A stretch of DNA of 50,550 nucleotides, taken from NCBI RefSeq assembly GCF_003248455.1, contig NZ_QFNM01000030.1, positions 1 through 50,550 on the forward strand, written 5' to 3'. The notes under the pieces are model-generated. The model was not told where the DNA came from and did no database searches. It saw only the letters and a program-made list of their open reading frames with translations. Positions 40,649 to 50,338 of this stretch are shown piece by piece; the first letter of the stretch is position 1; each line of letters opens with the position of its first letter. This DNA comes from Brevundimonas sp. Its GTDB lineage: Bacteria; Pseudomonadota; Alphaproteobacteria; Caulobacterales; Caulobacteraceae. A program made the translations under genes and the position numbers.

Positions 40649-42367
40649 ATGGCCGGTCCGATCCACTACGAAGTCTATGTCCGCAGGACCGCCCCTTCGG
40701 CGTGGACCCTGCTGATCGCCACCGAGAACCGAAAACAGGCCGTCGAGGCGGCCGAGGACCAACTTCAGGATCGGCTGGCCGTCGCCGCGCGCGTGACCAA
40801 GGAGACGCTGGACCCCGAGACGATGGAGTTCGCCTCCGTCACCATCCTGACCCTGGGCGCGCCCGAGGAAAAGAAGAAGAAGCCGGTCGACCCGGCGCCG
40901 CGTCCAGCCTGCGCCGGGCCAGCCGAACTCTATTCCCCCCACGCCCGCGCCCTGATCGGCCGGGTGCTGGAGGACTGGCTGCGGCGCGAGGGCGTCACCG
41001 CCTTCGAACTGCTGCACCGTCCCGACGTGGCCGAACGGCTGGAGGCGGCGGGGGTGGAGCTTCAGCACGCCATCCAGAAGGTCGCCGTCCCCGAAAGCCA
41101 GGCGACCGGCCAGGACGTCCACGCCGTGGTGCGCCACTACCAGAAGCTGACCGAACAGGCGATCGTGCGCCTGCGCAAGGCCGGACGCGACGGCCTGTTC
41201 CCGACGCTGGCGGACCGATCCATCGCCGATCTGGCGCATCGTCTGGCCGGGGCGTCGGACCGGGCCTTTCGGATGGGCGGGGTGGTCGCGGGCGCGCTCG
41301 CCGGCCGGCGCGACGCCCGCGCGCGGCTTTCGGCTCTGATGGATCTGATGGACGCCGCCCCGCCGGACGGCCCGCCGCGCGCCCTGATCGTGGTGGCGGT
41401 GGAGCAGATCGTCGCCGAGATGCTGGCGGTGCGCCAGAACCTGAACGAGGTCCTGGGCCCGGCCCTGGACCAGGGCGCCAATCTGGCGGCCATCGTGCGC
41501 ATGGTCGCGCCGGACGAGATGGACGGCCTGCTGGCGATGGACCCGCGTCTGGAGTTGATGATGCCGTCGGTCGACGGCCCCGCCGCCCGGTTGGGCGTGC
41601 ATCTGGCGGCAGGAGAGTTTCCGCTGCTGGCCGCCGCCCTGGCCCGGATGGTGACGCGCGAACTGACCAGCCCGCGCCGTCTTCGGCCGAACGACGCAGT
41701 GGGCGAGATCGACATCCTGCGGCTGCTGGCCATGGCCCTGACCGCCTCGGCCGGCCGCCTGCTGACGCTGGAAGAGGTGCAGTCCGCCTTCGTCGAACGC
41801 TCCAAGAGCCTGGTCACGGCCGATTTCGTCGCCGCCTATGTCGCCGGCTGCCAGACCGTCCTGGCCGAGGCCGAGCACCTGACCCGGCTGTGCGAGAACG
41901 TGACCGGCGGCGCCAACAAGCGCGCGGCCGCCCGCTGGCTGGGCGCCTGCATCGGCTCGTTGCGGTTCGAGACCGAGATGCGCCAGCCCGCGCCGGGCGG
42001 CCCGTCGCCGTCGCAGAAACTGGCCATACTGGCGCGGCTGCAGCGCGCGGTGCGCGCCGCCCATCTGGGCGAACACGATCAGACGCAGATTTCGGACGCC
42101 ATCGGCGCGGTCGGCGCCCATCTGGAGGCCGACGCCGGCCTGGTCGCCCAGATCGCGCGCGCGCCCGCCTCCGCGCCGCAGAAGATCGCCGCCCTTCTGA
42201 AACTGGCCACAGGCGAGGCGGGACCGCTGGGTCCGTCGGCCGAGCGGGCCAGGACCGAGGCCGTCCGCCTGCTGCGCGCACCCGATGTCCGCACGGCCCT
42301 GTCGGCCGCGCCGGAAAGCGTGGCCGCCCTGCGCGGCCTGATGCAGGCGGCGGGTCTGGCGGCGTGA
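40649..42367 (+). CDS. Conserved-looking hypothetical protein, mostly helical
   Basis: I do not recognise this 572-residue protein. It starts IHYEVYVRRTAPSAWTLLIATENRKQAVEAAEDQL, a possible small alpha/beta domain (about 1-75), then a KKKK linker (about 77-80) and a long Ala/Leu/Arg-rich helical body (about 92-570). There is no signal peptide, no membrane span, no nucleotide-binding loop. Codon use and amino-acid composition match the neighbours, so it looks like a real resident gene. It is divergent from chvI. A GGAAC-N16-CGTT match 177 bp upstream suggests stress control. In many alphaproteobacteria pckA occupies this position beside chvI; this protein is not PckA. Confidence 0.7.
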   Translation: MAGPIHYEVYVRRTAPSAWTLLIATENRKQAVEAAEDQLQDRLAVAARVTKETLDPETMEFASVTILTLGAPEEKKKKPVDPAPRPACAGPAELYSPHARALIGRVLEDWLRREGVTAFELLHRPDVAERLEAAGVELQHAIQKVAVPESQATGQDVHAVVRHYQKLTEQAIVRLRKAGRDGLFPTLADRSIADLAHRLAGASDRAFRMGGVVAGALAGRRDARARLSALMDLMDAAPPDGPPRALIVVAVEQIVAEMLAVRQNLNEVLGPALDQGANLAAIVRMVAPDEMDGLLAMDPRLELMMPSVDGPAARLGVHLAAGEFPLLAAALARMVTRELTSPRRLRPNDAVGEIDILRLLAMALTASAGRLLTLEEVQSAFVERSKSLVTADFVAAYVAGCQTVLAEAEHLTRLCENVTGGANKRAAARWLGACIGSLRFETEMRQPAPGGPSPSQKLAILARLQRAVRAAHLGEHDQTQISDAIGAVGAHLEADAGLVAQIARAPASAPQKIAALLKLATGEAGPLGPSAERARTEAVRLLRAPDVRTALSAAPESVAALRGLMQAAGLAA

Positions 42368-42399
42368 GAGCGACGGCGTTCACCGTCCCAGCTCGTCTC

Positions 42400-42460
42400 G
42401 ACGTCGTCATTCCGGGGCGTCCGCAGGACGAAGCCGAAAGCCAAGGGCCTTCCGGCTTTC
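42400..42460. repeat. REP-like intergenic sequence with hairpin
   Basis: The 160-bp spacer after the unknown gene holds CGTCATTCCGGGGCG followed by GAAAGCC...GGCTTTC (42436-42442, 42454-42460), an inverted repeat. The words resemble REP-like intergenic repeats common in alphaproteobacteria, but only one copy is visible here. It may act as a terminator between convergent genes. Confidence 0.35.
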
Positions 42461-42527
42461 CGAAATCCTTCGCTGCGCTCCGGCCGCGACCGACGAACAG
42501 AGGCGTCCGCCGATCAGCGCCGCCGCC

Positions 42528-42878
42528 TCAATCGAAGATGTCGAAGATGCTGTCGCGCTTCTTTTTCTTGTGGCGATAGTCGCCGTCGCGATAGCGGTCG
42601 TCCCGGTATCGATCGTCGCGATATCCGCGATCGTCGCGATAGGGCTGGCCCTGGCCCCAGGGCTGGGCCTGGGGCGGGGGCGCATAGGACTGCGGGGCGG
42701 GCGCGGCCTGGACCGGGGCGGCGGCCCGACCCTCGTCGACGGCGGCGGCCATCAGCTTTTCCAGCTCGCCGCGATCCAGCCAAACGCCGCGGCAGGTCGG
42801 GCACATGTCGAACTGCACGCCGCTGCGCTCCATGGTCTGCATGGCGGCGTCGTCGTTGGGGCACATCAACAGGGGCAT
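42528..42878 (-). CDS. zf-TFIIB zinc-ribbon protein with YRDDR-rich tail
   Basis: A 116-residue protein. The N-terminal zinc ribbon (1-46) has C6, C26 and C29 in MCPND...MCPTCRGVWLDRGELEKLM; the usual second cysteine of the first pair is Asp. A Pro/Gln-rich linker (about 55-79) leads to a tandem-like YRDDR/YRDG stretch (about 80-102), a KKKKRD patch, and a terminal DSIFDIFD. Proteins of this type are widespread in proteobacteria, with unknown role. The charged repeats suggest a disordered interaction tail. Confidence 0.82.
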   Translation of the reverse strand: MPLLMCPNDDAAMQTMERSGVQFDMCPTCRGVWLDRGELEKLMAAAVDEGRAAAPVQAAPAPQSYAPPPQAQPWGQGQPYRDDRGYRDDRYRDDRYRDGDYRHKKKKRDSIFDIFD

Positions 42879-43353
42879 TCGGGCGTCCGATCCGGTTCCA
42901 GGGGTGATCGGGCGGTCGACGCGACAGGCCAGGAGGGGAGAAGCCCCGCCGCGCCGACCAACCCGTGCGGTCCGACATCACGTCGCGCGATCCGGCGAAA
43001 GCAAGGGGGAAACGCCAGGCCGCGGCGACGCCAGAGGGGCCCGTTCCGCCGCTTCAAGCTAGGCGCCGCCCCCCGTCGCCGCCATGCGTCGCGCGGCCGC
43101 AGGGGCGTTTCGTCGTCGCTCCATCCTATCGCCGCGGACGATGGCGCGCCTTTTCCGGGACTTGCGTCGGACCAGCGACCATTCGCCCGCCACGGCGTCA
43201 AACCCGCTTAGACTGGCGCCCCGGTCTTTGACATCGTCGCTCTGCCCAGACCGAGCCAGCCCCGATTCATACTATTCACACTATTCAGACGGTCTTTTTC
43301 AGCGACCCTTTCGGCCGCGTCGCCGCGAAGCGCACCGATTGCACCCTGAAAAA
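42879..43353. other. 475-bp gap without a supportable gene
   Basis: No open frame here has coding-like composition or recognisable similarity. The left part probably holds the promoter of the zinc-ribbon gene. At 43266-43286 an AT-rich island carries TACTATTCACACTATTCAG, a 9-bp tandem repeat (ACTATTCA twice). The rest is GC-rich without clear palindromes. Confidence 0.5.
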
Positions 43354-44574
43354 TCAACAGACCTGTCCGGCTGCCCAGCCCGATGACCAGGCCCATTGGA
43401 AATTATAGCCGCCCAGCCAGCCGGTCACGTCCACCGCCTCGCCGATGAAATACAGGCCCGGAACCGCCTTGGCCTGCATCGTCTGTTGGTCCAGCGCGGC
43501 CGTGTCCACCCCGCCCAGCGTCACCTCGGCGGTGCGATAGCCCTCGGACCCCACCGGCTTGACCGACCAGGCGTTGACCGCCCGGTCCAGCCGCCGCAGC
43601 ACCTTGTCCGACAGGTCCGCTAGATTGCCCGACGCCCCCTCGCGCTGGCACAGGCTCTCGGCCAGGCGGCGCGGCACGATGTGGCCCAGCGCGGTGTGCA
43701 CGGCCTGGCGCCCGTTCGACGCCTTGGCGGCCTTCAGTTCCTCGAACACATCGCGTCCCGGCGCCATGCTGGCCACCACCGCCTCGCCCTCGCGCCAATA
43801 GGAGCTGATCTGAAGAATGGCCGGACCGCTCAGGCCCCGGTGCGTGAACAGCATCGCCTCGTTGAAGCTGGCCTTGCGCGCCCTGGCCCCTTCGGGCGCC
43901 GAGGCGAGCGTGGCGTCCACCGACACCCCCGCCAACGGCGCCAGGGTCTCCAGAAGACCCGCCTCGAACGTCAGGGGGACCAGGCCCGGCCGCGTCTCGG
44001 TGACACGGATGTCGAACTGGCGCGCGATTTCATAGGCCCAGCCGGTCGCGCCCATTTTCGGGATCGATTTGCCGCCCGTCGCCACGACCAGCGACGCCGC
44101 AGCGACCTGCGTCCCGTCCGAAAGGCCGATGCTCCAGCCGTCCCCGCCACGCGCGATCCGCTCAACGCCGGTCTTCATGTTCAGGGAGACGCCCGCCGCC
44201 GTCATGTCGTCCGTCAGCATACGGATGATCTGCTTGGCGCTGTCGTCGCAGAACAGCTGGCCCAGCGTCTTCTCGTGCCAGGCGATGCCGGCCCGGTCTA
44301 TGCGTTTGATGAAGTCGTGCTGGCTGTAGCGCCTCAGGGCCGAGGTCGCGAACCGGGGGTTCTCGCCCAGGAAGTTCGCCGGCCCGCAGCCAAGATTGGT
44401 GAAGTTGCAGCGCCCGCCGCCCGAGATGCGGATCTTCTCGCCGGGCCGCTCGGCGTGATCGACGACCAGCACCCGGCGTCCGCGCCGCCCGGCCTCGATG
44501 GCGGCCATCATGCCCGCCGCGCCGGCCCCCACCACCAAAACGTCGACGAGGACGTCCAAGGACGCCCTCCTCAT
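43354..44574 (-). CDS. NAD(P)/FAD-dependent oxidoreductase, BaiN/HI0933 (YhiN) family
   Basis: A 406-residue flavoprotein. FAD-binding Rossmann start VLVVGAGAAGMMAAIEAGRRGRRVLVVDHAE (about 12-42), then the family-specific KIRISGGGRCNFTNL (about 48-62), and the C-terminal FAD block GLYFIGEAVDVTGWLGGYNFQWAWSSGWAAG. HI0933-like proteins are common and mostly uncharacterised; BaiN is a bile-acid-pathway member. No signal peptide. It begins 36 bp after ahcY on the same strand, so it may be co-transcribed. Confidence 0.93.
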   Translation of the reverse strand: MRRASLDVLVDVLVVGAGAAGMMAAIEAGRRGRRVLVVDHAERPGEKIRISGGGRCNFTNLGCGPANFLGENPRFATSALRRYSQHDFIKRIDRAGIAWHEKTLGQLFCDDSAKQIIRMLTDDMTAAGVSLNMKTGVERIARGGDGWSIGLSDGTQVAAASLVVATGGKSIPKMGATGWAYEIARQFDIRVTETRPGLVPLTFEAGLLETLAPLAGVSVDATLASAPEGARARKASFNEAMLFTHRGLSGPAILQISSYWREGEAVVASMAPGRDVFEELKAAKASNGRQAVHTALGHIVPRRLAESLCQREGASGNLADLSDKVLRRLDRAVNAWSVKPVGSEGYRTAEVTLGGVDTAALDQQTMQAKAVPGLYFIGEAVDVTGWLGGYNFQWAWSSGWAAGQVC

Positions 44575-44610
44575 TTGACGCCCCCTGCCAACAGAGGCTT
44601 AGGCGGGGGC

Positions 44611-46002
<1,392 letters not shown>

Positions 46003-46080
46003 GGCTCGGGCTCCTGGCCTGTCGTGGCCGAAACAGGGATTTGGCGCCTCATAGCCCGACAGCGGCGCGGGGGCAATGAT

Positions 46081-46102
46081 CGTATAAAGATATCCTTATG
46101 CG
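46081..46102 (-). promoter_or_regulatory. 22-bp palindrome upstream of ahcY, SahR-type operator candidate
   Basis: CGTATAAAGATATCCTTATGCG is palindromic at 16 of 22 positions (three mismatched pairs), with core AAAGATATCCTT. It resembles the ATAAAGATATCTTTAT-type motif I recall for SahR, an ArsR-family SAH sensor controlling methyl-cycle genes in proteobacteria. It lies in an AT-rich patch 79 bp upstream of the ahcY start. No regulator gene is nearby. Confidence 0.5.
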
Positions 46103-46206
46103 ATCCGCCACCAATGGAAGCGGTGCGTTAACGTCCGCAAAACCCCCATTGGTTAAGGGGATATCGCCGCGACAGGGGCGTCCGGCCAGATTTGGAGTTC
46201 AGGACC

Positions 46207-47691
46207 ATGCCCGACGCCGCGATCCAGCAGCGGACCGACTTCGCCGGCCTGTCCCATCCCTCGCCCGACTATCTGGCCATGCAGGACATCCTGCGGGCCG
46301 CCGCGCCCGGCGCCCTGGACGCCTTCTACGACCGCATCCGCGCCACGCCCGAGACCCGGCGCTTCTTCCAGGACGAGACCCATATGGGCCGCGCCAAGTC
46401 CGCCCAGATCGGCCATTGGGACGCCATCATCGATGGCCGGATCGACGAGGACTACGGCCGCGCGGTCGCCGCCATCGGCCGCACCCACGCCCGTATCGGC
46501 CTGGAGCCGCGCTGGTATATCGGCGGCTATGGCGTCCTGCTGGGCGAACTGATCAAGGCGGTGGCGACGCGGCCGCGCAAGGCGTTCGCCGGCGCCGCCC
46601 ACGACCGCCGGACGGGTCAGGCCCTGGCCGAGCTGAACCAGCGCGCCCTGCTGGACATGGACCTGGCCATCTCCATCTATCTGGAGACCCTGGAAGCCGA
46701 GCGGGATCAGGCCGCCGCAGCCAAGGCCGAGGCCGATGCGCGCCAGGCTGAGGTGGTCGCGGCCCTGGGCCAGGCTCTGAAGACCCTGGCCCAGGGCGAT
46801 CTGGGCGTGTCGATCCAGGCGGAATTCCCCCCCGAATACGAGACGCTGAAGGCCGACTTCAACGCCGCCGCCGCCAGCCTGCGCCAGGCCTTCGGCGCCG
46901 TGGCCGACAGCGCCGAGGCGGTCAGGACCGGTTCGGGCGAACTGGCCATCGCCTCGGACGACCTGGCCGTGCGCACCGAACGTCAGGCGGCCGGGCTGGA
47001 ACGCACCGCCGCCACCGCCGAGGAGATCGCCGCCGGGGTCGAACAGGCCGCCAAGGGCGCCCAGAACACCGCCCAGGCCGTCGTCTCGGTCCGCCGCGAC
47101 GTCGAACATGGCGAGGCGGTGGTGGACGAGACCACCGAGGCCATGACCGCCATTCGCGACTCCTCCGTCGAGATCGCCCGCTTCACCTCCCTGATCGACG
47201 AGATCGCCTTCCAGACCAATCTCCTGGCCCTGAACGCGGGGGTCGAGGCGGCTCGCGCCGGCGACGCCGGCCGCGGCTTCGCCGTGGTCGCCGCCGAGGT
47301 TCGCGCCCTGGCCCAGCGTTCGGCCGAGGCGTCCGGCGAGATCCGCACCCTGATCGCCACCTCGGCCGCCCAGGTGGCGCGCGGCGTCGAACTGGTCGAA
47401 CGGGCCGGCCAGGCCCTGCACAGCATCGGCGAGCGGGTCGCGGCGGTCGACGACCTGGCCGGCGGCATGGCCTCGGCCTCGCGCCATCAGGCCGACCGTC
47501 TGGCCGAGGTGCGCCGGGCGCTGGGCCAGTTGGACGAGATCACCCAGCAGAACGCCGCCATGACCGAACAGGCCACCGCCGCCAGCCGCCAGTTGGCCAA
47601 CGAGGCCGAGGCCCTGGCCCGCCAGATCGCCGGCTTCCGCTTCGACGCCGACGCCGACCTGGCCGAACCGGCCGCCCGCCACGCGGCGTGA
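46207..47691 (+). CDS. Globin-coupled methyl-accepting chemotaxis protein
   Basis: A 494-residue soluble chemoreceptor. Residues about 5-165 form a protoglobin sensor with IGHWDAIIDGRIDEDYGRAVAAIG and RTHARIGLEPRWYIGGYGVLL; H94 is the likely proximal haem ligand. A HAMP-like link (about 185-235, LAQGDLGVSIQAEFPPEYETL) precedes the signalling domain (about 240-480) with the MCP hairpin tip IDEIAFQTNLLALNAGVEAARAGDAGRGFAVVAAEVRALA. No membrane segments, so cytosolic; expected to sense O2 or related gases for aerotaxis. No CheR/CheB-binding C-terminal pentapeptide is seen. The ATG at 46207 follows TTGGAG; a TTG at 46192 is less likely. Confidence 0.94.
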   Translation: MPDAAIQQRTDFAGLSHPSPDYLAMQDILRAAAPGALDAFYDRIRATPETRRFFQDETHMGRAKSAQIGHWDAIIDGRIDEDYGRAVAAIGRTHARIGLEPRWYIGGYGVLLGELIKAVATRPRKAFAGAAHDRRTGQALAELNQRALLDMDLAISIYLETLEAERDQAAAAKAEADARQAEVVAALGQALKTLAQGDLGVSIQAEFPPEYETLKADFNAAAASLRQAFGAVADSAEAVRTGSGELAIASDDLAVRTERQAAGLERTAATAEEIAAGVEQAAKGAQNTAQAVVSVRRDVEHGEAVVDETTEAMTAIRDSSVEIARFTSLIDEIAFQTNLLALNAGVEAARAGDAGRGFAVVAAEVRALAQRSAEASGEIRTLIATSAAQVARGVELVERAGQALHSIGERVAAVDDLAGGMASASRHQADRLAEVRRALGQLDEITQQNAAMTEQATAASRQLANEAEALARQIAGFRFDADADLAEPAARHAA

Positions 47692-47728
47692 AGCTTTCCC
47701 AAAGCGGTCGCAACCTAAAGGACATCGC

Positions 47729-48133
47729 ATGGAACGCCGCGCCCTTCTCGGACTGGCCGTCGCCGCGACGGCGGCCGCGACGACCGCCCCCGCCGCCCGC
47801 GCCTCGTCGGGCGGCGGCGCGGCCTCGGCGGACACCTATTTCCGTCTGCCGATCATCACCGCCTCCATCCTCCACGCCGACGGCCGGCGGGGGGTGCTGT
47901 CGATCGAGACCGGGGTGGACGTGCCCGACGCCGCCCATCGCGCCCGCGCCCAGCAGTCGGCGCCGCGCCTGCGCGCCGCCTACAACACCGTGGCCCAGCG
48001 CTTCGGCGCGGGGCTTCGTCCCGGCGCCGTGCCCGACATCGACCGCCTGGCCGCCGAACTCCAGGCCGCCACCAATACGGCTCTGGGCCGACCCGGGGCC
48101 CGCGTGCTGCTGGGCACGGTAATGGCGGTCTGA
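47729..48133 (+). CDS. Small exported protein with Tat-like signal, unknown function
   Basis: A 134-residue protein beginning MERRALLGLAVAATAAATTAPAA, a twin-arginine-like leader with probable cleavage near residue 25-30. The mature part has a predicted strand-rich start (DTYFRLPIITASILHADGRRGVLSIETGVDV) and a helical segment (about 68-125). The layout (short exported, beta then helix) vaguely recalls FliL-like or other periplasmic accessory proteins, but I cannot assign a family. It starts 37 bp after the chemoreceptor on the same strand, so they may be co-transcribed; it converges with priA 12 bp beyond its stop. Confidence 0.7.
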   Translation: MERRALLGLAVAATAAATTAPAARASSGGGAASADTYFRLPIITASILHADGRRGVLSIETGVDVPDAAHRARAQQSAPRLRAAYNTVAQRFGAGLRPGAVPDIDRLAAELQAATNTALGRPGARVLLGTVMAV

Positions 48134-48145
48134 ACCGGGCCGTCC

Positions 48146-50308
48146 TTAGAGGAAGGAATAGGGATCCACGTCGACCGTCAGCCGCACCGACCCCGGAACC
48201 TTCACCCGTTGCAGCCAGGCGCGCAGGAAGGCCTGGATGTTCACGTCGCGGTCCGCCCGGACCAGCAGCCGCTTCCGGCGTCGACCTCGGACCAGGGCCA
48301 GGGGCGCGTCGGCGGGGCCGTATACCTCCAACCGCTCGGCGTTGGGAATGGCCTGGGCCAGGTCGGCGGCGGTCTTCTCCACGGCGGCCGCATTCTCGCT
48401 GGACAGGATGATCGCGGCCAGCCGGCCATAGGGCGGCAGGGACGCCGCCTCCCGCTCGGCCATTTCGGCCTCGACGAAGGCGTCGCGGTCGCCCGCCGCC
48501 AGGGCTTGCAGCACCGGATGTTCGGGGGTCCAGGTCTGCAACAGCGCCCGGCCCGGCCGGTCCGCCCGCCCCGCCCGCCCCGTCGCCTGGGCCAGCAGCT
48601 GATAGGTCCGCTCGGCCGCCCTCAGGTCCCCGCCGCGAAGCCCCAGGTCCGCATCCACCACCCCGACCAGCGTCAGGCGCGGGAAGTTGTGCCCCTTGGC
48701 CGCCGCCTGAGTGGCCACCAGAATGTCGATCTCCCCGTCCGTCATCCGCTGGATCAGGGCGCGTGCAGAGCGGGCGTCGGGCGCGGTGTCGGAGCTGAAG
48801 ACCGCCGTGCGCGCCTGGGGGAACAGCTGGCGCACCTCCTCCTCGACCCGTTCGACCCCCGGCCCGACCGAGACCAGCGAATCCTCGGCCGCGCACGACG
48901 GGCACAGTCTCGGGCGCGGCATCGAGAAGCCGGTCAGGTGGCAGATCAGGCGGCCGGTGTAGCGATGCTCGACCAGCCAGCTGTCGGTGTCCGGCGCCGT
49001 CAGCCGATGCCCGCAGGCGCGGCACAGGACGACGGGCGCATAGCCGCGCCGGTTCAGGAACAGCAGGGTCTGCTCGCCCCGCGCCAACGTCTCGCCGATG
49101 GCCAGACGCAGAGGCTGGGACAGCCAGGTCTGCGGATCGGGCGGATTTTGACGCAGGTCGATCAGGTCGATCTCGGGCAGGACCGCCGTCCCGTGCCGCG
49201 CCCCCAGCTTCAGCCAGTCGTAACGCCCGCCCTGAACGTTCCACAGCGTCTCCAGCGACGGCGTCGCCGAGGCCAGGACCACCGCCGCCCCCTCGATCCG
49301 CGCCCGCGCGACCGCCAGGTCGCGGCCGTGATAGACCAGCCCTTCTTCCTGTTTGAACGAGCCGTCGTGCTCCTCGTCCACCACGATCAGGCGCAGGTCG
49401 ACGAAGGGCAGGAACAGGGCCGAGCGCGCGCCGACCACGATGTTGCAGCGGCCGGCGATCACCGCCTCCCATACCTGGCGACGGCGCGGCGGGGCGACGC
49501 CGGAATGCCATTCGGCCGGGGCCGCGCCGAACCGGACCGCGATCCGCTCGATCAGGGCCTGGGTCAGGGCGATCTCGGGCAGCAGGATCAGGATCTGGGC
49601 CGCCGGATCGGCGCGCAGCACCCGCGCGATGGCTTCCAGATAGGCCTCGGTCTTGCCCGATCCCGTCACCCCGTCCAGCAGAAAGGGGCGGAAACCGTCG
49701 CCGATCGCGCCGTCCGCCATCGCCGCCGCCGCCGCCGCCTGGTCCCCGTTCAGCCCGGCCGGCGCGTGGTCGGGATCGGGCCGGTCGAAGGCGGCCTCGG
49801 AGGCGATCTCGACGACCTCCAGCACGCCCTCGTCGATCAGCCCCTTGACCACGCCGGACGATACGCCGGCCGCCCGCGCCAGATCGGCCGCCGTCATCGC
49901 CCGCTCGCCCAGCACCTCCAGCACCCCCGTCCGCGCCGGCGTGGCCCGCGCCGGCGTCCGCTCCCCGACCCGCCTCACCCGCCGTTCGGGCCGAGGACGC
50001 GGCGCGCGCAGGCCCTTCAGCGCCGTCGCCGCCATCTCTCCCGGGGCCGACAGGGTCCAGCGCCCCGCCCATTCCACGAAATCCATCACCCCGGACGGCA
50101 GGGCCGGATCGTCCAGCAGCGACTCCACCGCCTTCAGCCGCCGGTTCGAGCCCGTCGTCTCGAACACCTCCGACACCACGCCCCGCATCAGGCGCGGCCC
50201 CAGGGGCACGGCGACCTGATCGCCGCGCGCCAAGGTCAGCGCCTCGGGAACCGCGTAGTCGAAGGCTTCCGGAACCGGCAGGGGAATGAGGACCGAGGCG
50301 ACTTTCAC
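48146..50308 (-). CDS. priA: Primosomal protein N' (replication restart helicase PriA), reduced zinc site
   Basis: A 720-residue DEAH-type helicase that reloads the replisome at stalled forks. The N-terminal 3'-OH-binding domain (about 1-105) starts VASVLIPLPVPEAFDYAVP; a winged-helix region follows (about 125-170); helicase motif I GVTGSGKT (213-220), motif II VVDEEHDGSFK, and a late GRAGRADRPGRAL. Of the eight zinc cysteines of E. coli PriA, the first pair (CRAC) and last pair (CPSC) remain, but the CPNC equivalent reads APDT and the CHHC equivalent reads CHLT. One zinc site is therefore probably lost. Start ATG at 50306-50308. Confidence 0.95.
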   Translation of the reverse strand: MKVASVLIPLPVPEAFDYAVPEALTLARGDQVAVPLGPRLMRGVVSEVFETTGSNRRLKAVESLLDDPALPSGVMDFVEWAGRWTLSAPGEMAATALKGLRAPRPRPERRVRRVGERTPARATPARTGVLEVLGERAMTAADLARAAGVSSGVVKGLIDEGVLEVVEIASEAAFDRPDPDHAPAGLNGDQAAAAAAMADGAIGDGFRPFLLDGVTGSGKTEAYLEAIARVLRADPAAQILILLPEIALTQALIERIAVRFGAAPAEWHSGVAPPRRRQVWEAVIAGRCNIVVGARSALFLPFVDLRLIVVDEEHDGSFKQEEGLVYHGRDLAVARARIEGAAVVLASATPSLETLWNVQGGRYDWLKLGARHGTAVLPEIDLIDLRQNPPDPQTWLSQPLRLAIGETLARGEQTLLFLNRRGYAPVVLCRACGHRLTAPDTDSWLVEHRYTGRLICHLTGFSMPRPRLCPSCAAEDSLVSVGPGVERVEEEVRQLFPQARTAVFSSDTAPDARSARALIQRMTDGEIDILVATQAAAKGHNFPRLTLVGVVDADLGLRGGDLRAAERTYQLLAQATGRAGRADRPGRALLQTWTPEHPVLQALAAGDRDAFVEAEMAEREAASLPPYGRLAAIILSSENAAAVEKTAADLAQAIPNAERLEVYGPADAPLALVRGRRRKRLLVRADRDVNIQAFLRAWLQRVKVPGSVRLTVDVDPYSFL

Positions 50309-50338
50309 CGAACTTCGCCCTCGGCTATGAAGCCGCCC

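Noticed and set aside
42590..42660. Repetitive DNA at the end of the zinc-ribbon gene, considered as a CRISPR or satellite
   Set aside because: The repeats are codon-level (YRDDR) inside an open reading frame, with irregular spacing and no spacers.
43084..43386. A 100-codon plus-strand open frame in the gene-free gap
   Set aside because: Composition is Arg/Ser/Pro-rich without pattern, it runs into the end of the BaiN gene, and has no good ribosome binding site.
46003..46206. A SAH or SAM riboswitch before ahcY
   Set aside because: No conserved pairing or loop words of known SAH/SAM-II classes could be matched by eye; the palindrome at 46081-46102 looks like a protein operator instead.
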